NCBI GenBank assembly: GCA_026418755.1
Contig: JAOAAR010000018.1
Span: 1,662-10,370, forward strand
Length of the DNA: 8,709 nucleotides
Reading direction: 5' to 3'
Origin: Planctomycetota bacterium
GTDB taxonomy: Bacteria; Planctomycetota; SKW154
The number at the start of each line of letters is the position of its first letter. Positions within the stretch are counted from its first letter, which is position 1. Positions 1 to 6,114 of the stretch are shown here, piece after piece. The notes beneath the pieces were generated by a model. That model worked only from the letters and a program-made list of their open reading frames with translations. It had not been told where the DNA came from and searched no databases. The position numbers and the translations under genes were made by a program.

Positions 1-680
1 TACGCATAACACTAGAAGCGCTTGGGCTCCCATCGGAGATTACAACCGCTTCTTTCGAGCCGAAATCTGTCAATGTGGTCGCCCGTAGACTGATGTCTAA
101 AAGGCTCAAAGTTGAACCTCAATTCATTGGCTCTCCAGCAAGCGGCTACGAACTCCTTGGACAGCCTTCTGCAGAGCCAACCGAAGTGACAGTAACAGGA
201 CCGGCCGACAAACTTGCTACTCTTAACTCCATACCTACGGAGCCTATCTCGCTTCAAGACCGCTCTGTCTCTTTCTCAGGTGACTATAGAATCGTATCAT
301 CCATTGATGGAACACCTATCCGATGCGACACAACCGTCCGAGTTCGTGGACTACTTCGCGAGAAGGATACTTTGAAGGAAGTAGAGATTCCCCTTTCAAT
401 CATTACTCCTAACAATTACCCGTTCACTGTCAAACCTCAAACTGAGCCGTCTGGCAGAGTAAAACTCCTTCTAAAGGGTCCCCAGAGTTTGCTCTCAACC
501 TCGGATATAGAGAAGAAAATAAAGGCATACATAGAGGTTGATGAGACGATGATGCCTGAGCCGGGCGTCCCCTATGTGCGAAAAGTGAAACTCCTCCTGC
601 CCCCTGAGATGGCAGATGTCTCTTTGAGCGAAACGAAAGAAGTTCATGTCGAAATTTTGCATCCAAAGAAGGAGGAATAA
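1..680 (+). CDS. YbbR-domain protein (CdaR-like), 5'-truncated by window edge
   Basis: The reading frame is open from base 3 with no stop, so the gene begins upstream. A GTG at 75 is internal and not a convincing start, because YbbR-like sequence (SFEPKSVNVVARR) runs straight through it. About 225 residues are visible. They show YbbR-type beta-rich repeats: 'KRLKVEPQFIGSPASGYELL' then 'PTEVTVTGPADKLATLNSI' form one unit, and 'EVEIPLSII' to 'VHVEILHP' form a second. The spaced 'P..V.V.GP...L..I..I.T..I.L' pattern is the hallmark. In characterised bacteria YbbR/CdaR is a membrane-anchored extracytoplasmic regulator of the diadenylate cyclase CdaA. Any N-terminal membrane anchor would be outside the window. 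The immediate downstream neighbour is glmM, which matches the conserved cdaA-cdaR-glmM order. Family assignment is firm; a role in c-di-AMP control is inferred from context. Confidence 0.82.
   Translation, partial: RITLEALGLPSEITTASFEPKSVNVVARRLMSKRLKVEPQFIGSPASGYELLGQPSAEPTEVTVTGPADKLATLNSIPTEPISLQDRSVSFSGDYRIVSSIDGTPIRCDTTVRVRGLLREKDTLKEVEIPLSIITPNNYPFTVKPQTEPSGRVKLLLKGPQSLLSTSDIEKKIKAYIEVDETMMPEPGVPYVRKVKLLLPPEMADVSLSETKEVHVEILHPKKEE
669..675 (+). promoter_or_regulatory. Shine-Dalgarno of glmM
   Basis: AAGGAGG lies inside the last codons of the YbbR gene, 7 bases before the ATG at 683. This strong site fixes the glmM start and implies that the two genes are translated from one transcript. 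Confidence 0.8.
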
Positions 681-682
681 AA

Positions 683-2053
683 ATGAACCTCTTCGGCACA
701 GACGGAATCCGAGACCTGGCAGGAAAAGGAAAACTGACTCCCGAGAGTATCCTGCGCATAGCCCGCGCTGTTGCAGCAGCACTGAAAAACGCACCCTCTC
801 TCTTCTCCCGTTCAAATAAAACTTTCAACAGAAAGCGTCCAAAAGTTCTTCTCTCCCTCGATACTCGCTCCTCAGGACATATGATTAGAGGCTCGCTCTT
901 ATCGGGACTTCTTGCGTCAGGAGTAGACATCCTCTATGCAGGTGTGACTCCTGCGCCTGCTTGCTCCTTTCTCACCCGCCACTTCAGATGCGACTGCGGA
1001 ATCTTCATCTCTGCCTCACACAATCCAAACGAATACAATGGCATAAAGTTCTTCGACCGTGATGGCTTCAAAATCACAGAGAAATTGGAGCACCTCATCG
1101 AAAACTACTATGAGTCCTTAACCCCCTCAGAAGGGGAAATCGGCTCTTATACCTACAGAGAAGACTCTCTCGAAATTTACACAAATACTCTTGTCGAATG
1201 GGCGCTGAAACGGTTCGACCTGCGAGGTAGACGCATCGTCGTCGACTGCGCAAACGGAGCGGTAACATATGTGATTCCGGAGTTGTTCAATCGATTGGGC
1301 GCTTATGTGTATCTTCTCAACTCAAACCCAGATGGCAGAAACATAAACAGAGGTGGAGCGCTTTTCCCTTCAAAAACAGCAAAGGAGGTGAAAAGAGTTT
1401 CTGCCTATATCGGGTTCTCTTTCGACGGTGACGGCGACAGAGTCATAGCCGTAGATGAAAAAGGTAACATCTGCGACGGGGACAACTTTATCTCCATCTA
1501 TGCCCGCTACCTTAAAAATGAAAAAAAACTCTCAAACAACACCGTCGTCGCCACCGTAATGTCCAATTTTGGTCTTGAGCACTCTCTCAAAGAAGCAGGT
1601 ATAAGACTTCTTCGAACCAAGGTCGGTGACAGATATGTCCTCGAGGAGATGCTAAAATCCAACGCTGTGCTTGGAGGGGAACAATCAGGCCATATAATTC
1701 TACTCGACCGCACCCACACCGGCGACGGTATCTGGACAGCCTTGAGCCTCCTCGAAGTTATGCAGAAAACCAACACTCCTCTTTCCTCCCTCAATGGGAG
1801 AATCAAACGGTATCCACAGATACTCATCAATGTGCCCACAGAAAGAAAAATCCCCTTTGAGCAAATTCCCAATTTGAGCGAGCAACTCAAAGAAGCGGAG
1901 GCAAAATTGCACGGCGAGGGTAGAATCCTCCTGCGCTACTCAGGAACAGAGCCCATTGTAAGACTCATGGTCGAAGGAAAATCAAAAACTCTTGTAAAAG
2001 AGATAGCAGAAAAAATCGCAAATTTTCTCGAAAAAACATTAAAACATTCATGA
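683..2053 (+). CDS. glmM: Phosphoglucosamine mutase GlmM
   Basis: Converts glucosamine-6-phosphate to glucosamine-1-phosphate in the cytoplasm, a step towards UDP-GlcNAc for peptidoglycan and lipid A. All four signature loops of the alpha-D-phosphohexomutase family are present: the phosphoserine loop SASHNP (residues 110-115, catalytic Ser112), the metal-binding loop DGDGDR (248-253), the sugar-binding loop GGEQSGH (331-337) and the phosphate-binding loop RYSGTEP (418-424). The N-terminus 'LFGTDGIRD' is typical of GlmM rather than of phosphomannomutases. The length of 456 residues is close to the usual ~445. The start is set by a strong Shine-Dalgarno 7 bases upstream. The gene directly follows a YbbR/CdaR gene, the usual arrangement. 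Full length, with no missing key residue. Confidence 0.97.
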   Translation: MNLFGTDGIRDLAGKGKLTPESILRIARAVAAALKNAPSLFSRSNKTFNRKRPKVLLSLDTRSSGHMIRGSLLSGLLASGVDILYAGVTPAPACSFLTRHFRCDCGIFISASHNPNEYNGIKFFDRDGFKITEKLEHLIENYYESLTPSEGEIGSYTYREDSLEIYTNTLVEWALKRFDLRGRRIVVDCANGAVTYVIPELFNRLGAYVYLLNSNPDGRNINRGGALFPSKTAKEVKRVSAYIGFSFDGDGDRVIAVDEKGNICDGDNFISIYARYLKNEKKLSNNTVVATVMSNFGLEHSLKEAGIRLLRTKVGDRYVLEEMLKSNAVLGGEQSGHIILLDRTHTGDGIWTALSLLEVMQKTNTPLSSLNGRIKRYPQILINVPTERKIPFEQIPNLSEQLKEAEAKLHGEGRILLRYSGTEPIVRLMVEGKSKTLVKEIAEKIANFLEKTLKHS

Positions 2054-2066
2054 CGGAGAGCAAACA

Positions 2067-3008
2067 ATGCATCTCCTTATCATAAGCGATTCTCCACGCA
2101 CCAAACTCCTCTCGAACGCTCTCAACACTTTTCAGATAAAAACATCCTTTCTCTCCTCACAATCTCTTCTCAAACAGTCCGAAAATCTCCCTCCAGCAAA
2201 ATCAAAGCGAGAGGTTTTCTCCCTTTTTTTGAACGAGGTTCTTCTGTCTCTCCGCCCCGATGTTGCTCTCCTGGACGCCCAAATACCATTCTCTGCCGAC
2301 AAAATCCGCCCTCCCTCTGCTACTCAACTCATCCTCTTTAACTTTGAAGAGCCTTTCTACCGCCAGAATTTCTCACCCTTCGCAAGCATCTGCACATCTT
2401 TCTTCTCCTCTTCTCTAATCGCCTGCAAGACCGCAAAACAGGATGGTTTCCCTTCATCAGTAGCACTATATCCCCCTTCCCTTGAGGAAGCGTTTACAGT
2501 TGAAACTCCACATACCTTTTCTCCTCAACTTTTTCTTATAGGAAACTATTCTTTCCAAAGAGAGAAATACTTAAACGAACTCCGCAAGAGACGAATAGAG
2601 TGTGCATTGGCAGGTGGCGGCTGGCATAAAGCAACATCTCTCTCCCCTTTTCTCCGCCGCAAACTGAAAAAAGAACTCACCAAAGAGCCTCTTTCCCTTC
2701 TCAAATCAAGTGGAGTCGCTCTTTATGTTCCAAACTCCCAAGGCGGTCTTACTGGAGAAGTTTTCGACTCCGCAGCCGCCGGCATCCCCATTGTAACCCT
2801 TCCATCCGCCGATACGGAATCTCAATTCGATGAAGGCTCCGTCCTTATTGTTAACAACGAAAAAGAAGCATCAGGAAAAATAGAATCTCTCCTTGCCTTT
2901 GACTTAGGCAGAGCCGAACTGTCAAACTGGTTGCGCAAGACCGCCCGAGACCGTTTCTGTGCGGAAGCACGCGCAAAACAACTTATCGAGGCGTTAGAAA
3001 ACCTATGA
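2067..3008 (+). CDS. CgeB-like GT-B glycosyltransferase (putative)
   Basis: A 313-residue protein whose C-terminal half resembles the CgeB / Glyco_trans_1_2 type of glycosyltransferase. It has a strand 'LFLIGN' (155-160), then 'YVPNSQGG' (220-227), the helix 'EVFDSAAAGIPIVT' (231-244), which matches the 'R.fEa.AcG...vt' nucleotide-sugar-binding segment, then 'FDEGSVLIV' (254-262) and a final helical tail. The N-terminal half (MHLLIISDSPRTKLL and on) looks like the first Rossmann domain of a GT-B fold but is poorly conserved to my eye. No signal peptide or membrane segment is visible, so it is probably cytoplasmic. A GGAG site 8 bases before the ATG supports the start, and the gene begins 13 bases after glmM. 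Donor and acceptor are unknown. The coding strand is unusually rich in C and T. The C-terminal fold call is moderately sure; the substrate is not inferable. Confidence 0.6.
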   Translation: MHLLIISDSPRTKLLSNALNTFQIKTSFLSSQSLLKQSENLPPAKSKREVFSLFLNEVLLSLRPDVALLDAQIPFSADKIRPPSATQLILFNFEEPFYRQNFSPFASICTSFFSSSLIACKTAKQDGFPSSVALYPPSLEEAFTVETPHTFSPQLFLIGNYSFQREKYLNELRKRRIECALAGGGWHKATSLSPFLRRKLKKELTKEPLSLLKSSGVALYVPNSQGGLTGEVFDSAAAGIPIVTLPSADTESQFDEGSVLIVNNEKEASGKIESLLAFDLGRAELSNWLRKTARDRFCAEARAKQLIEALENL

Positions 3009-3751
3009 ACAGATTTCGAATCTCCACCTATACGGTCTTCATCACAGAAAAGTTTGCCCACCTCGCAGATAAACTTGTATCTATTGCTCAAAGACTGTCA
3101 GAAATAAAAGAGAAGAATAAAGTAGATGAAATAGAGGAAGTAAGAATCTTAAGAGACTCATACTCAACATTCGCCGCCGTCTTCAAAGCTTTCGGACTCA
3201 CTCTCCATCTGAAACTCTCGAAACCACGCTCCATCGCCTACATCTTGCGTCATCTCCCTCCCCGTTACGGGCGCATCCTCTATAACTTCAAAATCGCCTC
3301 CTCCATTGAAAAATTGAACCTTCCCTCTCTTACTCCTGTCGCCGCCCTCTTCAAACGCAGATTCCTCACCCTCCAAGAATCCATCCTCATAACCCTTTTT
3401 GTCGAGGGGACACCCCTCTCAGAACTTCTTCGGAAGGAGGCTCTTCCTGATTCTTTTGTTCTTTCTCTTGCCCACTCAGTAGCCACTTTTCATAACGCAT
3501 CTGTCTTTCACGGCGATTTGAAACCTCCTAACATCATCATCACCCCAGAAGACTCAGTGATTCTATGCGATTACGACAACACAAAACTCATCAGAAACCT
3601 CTCTCTCAAAAAAGCAGCAAAAGACCTCAAGCGACTTAAAGAATCTCTCCCTCTTGACTCCTTCAAAAAATTCCTGGCAGAATACATAAAAATCCGCAAC
3701 TTCACCCAACAAGATAAACTCATTCTAACAAACTTGTTAGGACTCCATTAG
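3005..3751 (+). CDS. Kdo/lipopolysaccharide-kinase-like protein (WaaP/RIO-type kinase fold)
   Basis: A 248-residue protein with a recognisable kinase C-lobe. The catalytic loop is HGDLKPPN (169-176; Asp171 as base, Asn176 for metal) and the DFG-equivalent is CDYDN (188-192; Asp189 or Asp191). This 'HGDl...N....ILcDyD' pattern is typical of the small atypical kinases that include WaaP/KdkA lipopolysaccharide kinases, RIO and Bud32. A hinge-like segment 'ILITLFVEGTPLSELL' (127-142) precedes it. The N-lobe lysine is less certain; Lys70 in 'LHLKLS' is a candidate. Its ATG overlaps the stop of the glycosyltransferase by 4 bases (ATGA), implying translational coupling and a shared pathway. Inference: it phosphorylates a sugar in an envelope glycan. 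A protein-kinase role or a degenerate kinase cannot be excluded. It is the last gene of the first + strand unit. Confidence 0.68.
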   Translation: MNRFRISTYTVFITEKFAHLADKLVSIAQRLSEIKEKNKVDEIEEVRILRDSYSTFAAVFKAFGLTLHLKLSKPRSIAYILRHLPPRYGRILYNFKIASSIEKLNLPSLTPVAALFKRRFLTLQESILITLFVEGTPLSELLRKEALPDSFVLSLAHSVATFHNASVFHGDLKPPNIIITPEDSVILCDYDNTKLIRNLSLKKAAKDLKRLKESLPLDSFKKFLAEYIKIRNFTQQDKLILTNLLGLH

Positions 3752-3760
3752 ATGTGTCGC

Positions 3761-3789
3761 TTGCAGGACGAAACGCTCTGGATTATACT
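3761..3789 (+). promoter_or_regulatory. Candidate sigma70-type promoter P1 for the ECF sigma operon
   Basis: TTGCAG (3761-3766) is separated by 17 bases from TATACT (3784-3789). The -10 matches the TATAAT consensus at 5 of 6 positions and the -35 at 3 of 6. It lies in the 104-base gap before the sigma gene. Read from sequence only. Confidence 0.4.
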
Positions 3790-3813
3790 ACTTCCTTGGA
3801 ATATAATCTCAGA
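3777..3813 (+). repeat. Imperfect inverted repeat, 11-bp arms
   Basis: The left arm TCTGGATTATA (3777-3787) and right arm TATAATCtCAGA (3802-3813) are reverse complements apart from one bulged T at 3809. The 14-base loop holds TTCCTTGGAA. The arms overlap both candidate -10 boxes, so this could be an operator. It could also be a weak hairpin ending the upstream transcript, but the stem is AT-rich and the nearest T-run (3822-3826) is 8 bases away, so it is not a classical intrinsic terminator. Confidence 0.55.
3779..3807 (+). promoter_or_regulatory. Candidate promoter P2 with perfect TATAAT
   Basis: A perfect TATAAT at 3802-3807 has a weak -35 (TGGATT, 3779-3784) 17 bases upstream. It would start RNA near 3814, leaving a leader of about 40 bases. 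It overlaps P1, so the two could be alternatives. GGAA at 3798-3801 could also belong to an ECF-type -35, which would allow autoregulation, but I see no convincing partner -10. Confidence 0.35.
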
Positions 3814-3821
3814 TTGAGAGA

Positions 3822-3847
3822 TTTTTCAAGAAAGTCTTTCAAGAGAG
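3822..3847 (+). repeat. Tandem pair of 13-bp repeats before the sigma gene
   Basis: TTTTTCAAGAAAG (3822-3834) is followed immediately by TCTTTCAAGAGAG (3835-3847). The units agree at 11 of 13 positions and share the core TTTCAAGA. The pair sits 8 bases before the ATG of the sigma gene, in the predicted leader. It may be a binding site or simply low-complexity sequence. Confidence 0.5.
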
Positions 3848-3855
3848 TAGAATAA

Positions 3856-4431
3856 ATGGCGAATAATATGAAAGCAGATGCGTCTGATAAGTTGAGTGAC
3901 GAAGAGTTGGTGGAGCGGCTAAAAATTGGGGATGAGAGTTCTGCATCTGCCATCTTCAGACGGTACCGTAGTCGTGTTTATAGAATCGCGCGCTCTTTCT
4001 TTGATGAAGAAAAGTCTTTGGATGTGGTTCAGGAGGTGTTCGTCCACTTGCTAAGCGGAATCAAAGGGTTTCGTGCCGGCGCAAAGTTTTCTACTTGGCT
4101 GCATAGAATCACAATCAATTGCTGTTACGATTTTCTGCGCCGCAAAAGGAGCAGAAAAGAGGAATCTGTGGAGGAAGAGATTCTGGAGTCGAAAAGGGAC
4201 GATTGCGAGACGCCTGACAGAGTCGTTGAGCGGAGAGAACTTGAAACCGCCTTCAAAAGCGCCTTAAACGCCCTTTCCCCAAAACTACGAATTGTCTTCA
4301 CTCTCCGTTTCTTCGAGCAACTCTCGTACACCGAAATGGCGAAGGTTTTGAAATGTTCACTTGGAACGGTGATGTCACGGCTTTTTTATGCTCGGCAGAG
4401 ACTGCTTGATGCTTTAGCAGACTATATTTGA
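3856..4431 (+). CDS. ECF RNA polymerase sigma factor (RpoE-like, sigma-70 family)
   Basis: A 191-residue group 4 sigma factor with only regions 2 and 4. Region 2 (about 33-98) includes 'AIFRRYRSRVYRIARSFF', the core-binding 'DVVQEVFVHLL' (56-66) and the -10-reading 'FSTWLHRITINCCYDFLRR' (78-96). An acidic linker (about 99-130) joins it to region 4 (about 136-188), whose helix-turn-helix 'LSYTEMAKVLKCSLGTVMSRLFYARQRL' reads the -35. There is no C-terminal extension. ATG 3856 is used; another in-frame ATG at 3868 is possible, since only a weak purine-rich site (GAGAG, 3843-3847) precedes 3856. The anti-sigma gene follows after 10 bases, so the activity is presumably held in check by that membrane protein and released by an envelope signal. 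Composition flips from C-rich to G-rich at this gene compared with its left neighbours. The family call is firm; the regulon is unknown. Confidence 0.95.
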   Translation: MANNMKADASDKLSDEELVERLKIGDESSASAIFRRYRSRVYRIARSFFDEEKSLDVVQEVFVHLLSGIKGFRAGAKFSTWLHRITINCCYDFLRRKRSRKEESVEEEILESKRDDCETPDRVVERRELETAFKSALNALSPKLRIVFTLRFFEQLSYTEMAKVLKCSLGTVMSRLFYARQRLLDALADYI

Positions 4432-4434
4432 GGT
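4430..4434 (+). promoter_or_regulatory. Shine-Dalgarno of the anti-sigma gene
   Basis: GAGGT overlaps the sigma factor stop codon (TGA, 4429-4431) and lies 7 bases before the ATG at 4442, which supports coupled synthesis of the sigma/anti-sigma pair. Confidence 0.6.
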
Positions 4435-4441
4435 TCCAACT

Positions 4442-4924
4442 ATGGTTTGCAAATGGGCTGAAGAAGCAGGAGCGTATTTTGATGGCGAACTGAAAGGGGA
4501 GCGCGAAAATGCTGCCCGTGAGCACATAAAAGTCTGCCCTGAATGCGCAAAACACATCGAGCAACTCCGCTCTCTAGAGAGTTTGCGCAACAATGTTGCA
4601 GCAGAGGAAGTCGAAGAAAAGCAATGGGATTCCTGCTGGCAGAAAATCAAGGAAGAGACTACCCGCCGCATCCTTGTTCGCAAAAAAGTCCATTTCATAA
4701 GGAATATGAGTCTGATAAGCGTGGCTGCTTTACTCCTACTTGCATCCCTCTTATGGTTAGTCTTTGCTGCAGAATCATCTCCAGAAAAAGAGACTATTGC
4801 CGACAGCGGAACATTAGAGATACTGGAATACAGCAGCGAATATACCCCAATGGTTCTGGAAACGGAGAACGTTATGATTATAATGATGGTGAGCAACAAA
4901 GGTGAAATGGGGGAAGTGAAGTGA
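4442..4924 (+). CDS. Transmembrane zinc-finger anti-sigma factor (ZAS/zf-HC2 type)
   Basis: A 160-residue single-pass protein. The cytoplasmic N-terminus carries the anti-sigma zinc motif H28-x3-C32-x2-C35 ('HIKVCPEC'), preceded by a further cysteine (Cys3) and the helix 'WAEEAGAYFDGEL' typical of these proteins. A helical linker (about 36-85) precedes one transmembrane segment (about 89-110, 'SLISVAALLLLASLLWLVFA'). About 50 residues remain outside, including a short hydrophobic stretch 'NVMIIMMV' (143-150). It should bind and sequester the ECF sigma encoded just upstream and respond to an envelope or redox signal. Its stop overlaps the GTG start of the next gene by 4 bases (GTGA), so the secreted protein is translationally coupled to it. 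Family and topology are well supported; the signal is unknown. Confidence 0.9.
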   Translation: MVCKWAEEAGAYFDGELKGERENAAREHIKVCPECAKHIEQLRSLESLRNNVAAEEVEEKQWDSCWQKIKEETTRRILVRKKVHFIRNMSLISVAALLLLASLLWLVFAAESSPEKETIADSGTLEILEYSSEYTPMVLETENVMIIMMVSNKGEMGEVK

Positions 4925-5373
4925 CAAGATTCTTGTTCTGTTTGTGTCTAATAGGATGTATGTGCGCATTTTTGGGGCTACTTTTTGCATCCGACAAAAA
5001 CATAGAACTCTACGCTATCCGCGGATACGCAGAAGGAAAAGACTTCGAATGCCCCGAAAATCTCAAAGATATTGAAAAATACCTGAAAGAGACAGGACTT
5101 AAAAGATTCTCTCTCATCAACAAAGATTCATTAACAGCACAGAAAGACTCAAAACTGACCCTTGCTTTGCCTGATAACTTGAAAGCAGAAGTGAGTGTAG
5201 AGGAGGTGACGAAAGAGGGTGTGGTGCGCGTCCACATAAAAATTATTAGGGAGAAAGAAGAGAAGAAAGAGACTGTTCTTGACACTAAATATCCGTTGAA
5301 AGAGAAGCCACTTCTTATAGGCAAAATAAAACTCGAAGAAGGGTTTCTGTTATTAGCCCTCCTTTTGAAGTGA
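4921..5373 (+). CDS. Small secreted protein of unknown function, coupled to the anti-sigma factor
   Basis: I do not recognise this 150-residue protein. It starts with GTG at 4921, overlapping the anti-sigma stop (GTGA), with a GGGGGA ribosome site (4909-4914) 6 bases before it. Residues 1-23 form a signal peptide (Thr, Arg, then a hydrophobic core rich in Leu/Cys, likely cleavage after 'LLFA'), so the mature protein is exported. The mature part has a charged helical region (about 37-60) followed by predicted beta strands: 'SKLTLALP', 'LKAEVSVEEV', 'GVVRVHIKIIR', 'TVLDTKYPL', 'PLLIGKIKL', 'GFLLLALLL'. The pattern 'LP..L.A.V.V......V.V.I......VLDT.Y.L....PLLIG......LLLAL' reads like a small periplasmic beta domain. 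From position it may act with the anti-sigma factor as sensor, ligand or output. No function can be assigned. Confidence 0.8.
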   Translation: MTRFLFCLCLIGCMCAFLGLLFASDKNIELYAIRGYAEGKDFECPENLKDIEKYLKETGLKRFSLINKDSLTAQKDSKLTLALPDNLKAEVSVEEVTKEGVVRVHIKIIREKEEKKETVLDTKYPLKEKPLLIGKIKLEEGFLLLALLLK

Positions 5374-5382
5374 CCTGTTCTG

Positions 5383-6114
5383 ATGCAGGAAGATGTCCTT
5401 CAAAGAATCGTAGTGGTGATTCCCACATACAATGAAGCGGATAACCTTTCTCGTCTGCTTCCGCCGCTCCTTTCTATGGGCGCCTCAGTTCTGGTCGCAG
5501 ACGATTCTTCTCCTGACGGAACCGCTGATGTAGTGAGAGAACATCAAAAAAGACACGGAGGGCGCCTGCGGCTGTTACTCCGTCCTCAACGGCTTGGTAT
5601 GGGTAGCGCCTATCGTGATTCATATATCCATCTCCTCTCAAGCGAAACGCCCGAATTCATAGCCCAAATGGATGCCGACTCCTCTCACCCACCTGAATCC
5701 CTCACTGATATGCTTAAATCCATTCAAAGTGACTACTATGATATTGTTCTATGCTCCCGTCTTGTCCGCGGCGGCTCTTACGAAGGGCTACCGCCGCTTC
5801 GCCGTCTCATTACCCGCTGCGCGTCTCTTCTATGTCGGATAGTTATTGGAAACTTTGTTAAAGATTACACCAGTGGATTCCGTCTATGGCGTGCTTCTGC
5901 TCTCCGCCGCATTCCGCTTCAACTCATCTCTTCAAAAAGTTTTGCCTTCCAGATAGAGATGCTCTGGTGGGCGAGAAGGTTGGGCTTCCGTGTTCTTGAA
6001 GTTCCAATGCGCTTCGACAGACGCTCAAAGGGCAAGAGTAAGATGAATCTTTTCACCATTATTGAAGCGCTCCGTCTTCTCCTCAAAATCTCTCTTTCGG
6101 ACTGTTTCCGATGA
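5383..6114 (+). CDS. GT2 glycosyltransferase, polyprenyl-phosphate mannose synthase (Dpm1)-like
   Basis: A 243-residue family 2 glycosyltransferase of the dolichol/polyprenol-phosphate mannose synthase type, which moves a sugar from a nucleotide donor to a lipid phosphate on the inner face of the membrane. Signatures: 'VVVIPTYNEADNL' (10-22), nucleotide-binding 'VADDSSPDGT' (38-47), the metal-binding DAD (Asp97, Asp99) followed by 'SSHPPE' (100-105), the acceptor-side 'DYTSGFRLWR' (161-170), 'FQIEML' (189-194) and 'FDRRSKGKSKM' (211-221), close to the Dpm1 'F..R..G.SK' motif. It ends near there and has no C-terminal transmembrane helices, so it belongs to the soluble class. It begins 9 bases after the secreted-protein gene with a poor ribosome site, and its stop overlaps the miaA start by 4 bases. 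Donor sugar (mannose or glucose) is not determined. Confidence 0.88.
   Translation: MQEDVLQRIVVVIPTYNEADNLSRLLPPLLSMGASVLVADDSSPDGTADVVREHQKRHGGRLRLLLRPQRLGMGSAYRDSYIHLLSSETPEFIAQMDADSSHPPESLTDMLKSIQSDYYDIVLCSRLVRGGSYEGLPPLRRLITRCASLLCRIVIGNFVKDYTSGFRLWRASALRRIPLQLISSKSFAFQIEMLWWARRLGFRVLEVPMRFDRRSKGKSKMNLFTIIEALRLLLKISLSDCFR

Noticed and set aside
75..680. GTG at 75 as the start of the YbbR-domain gene
   Set aside because: The frame is open from base 3, and YbbR-like sequence continues upstream through the GTG with no ribosome site before it, so the gene is cut by the window edge.
430..930. A 166-codon reading frame on the - strand across the ybbR/glmM junction
   Set aside because: It is antisense to two firmly recognised genes, resembles no family and is rich in Arg, Ser and Phe as expected of a shadow frame.
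1507..1912. Two - strand frames inside glmM
   Set aside because: They lie opposite the conserved metal- and sugar-binding loops of glmM, and no domain is visible in them.
3777..3826. Intrinsic terminator for the glmM-kinase operon
   Set aside because: The stem is AT-rich with a bulge, and the T-run begins 8 bases after it, so it does not meet the usual hairpin-plus-T-tract form; it is reported as an inverted repeat instead.
3798..3830. ECF-type autoregulatory promoter (GGAA -35)
   Set aside because: GGAA is present but no convincing ECF -10 lies 16-17 bases on, so an autoregulated promoter is not claimed.
4414..4899. A 161-codon - strand frame opposite the anti-sigma gene
   Set aside because: The + strand frame has a zinc motif, a transmembrane helix and a correct ribosome site; the antisense frame has only low-complexity Ser/Arg/Ile sequence.
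4543..4905. A 120-codon + strand frame overlapping the anti-sigma gene
   Set aside because: It is an out-of-frame shadow with no ribosome site and no recognisable domain.
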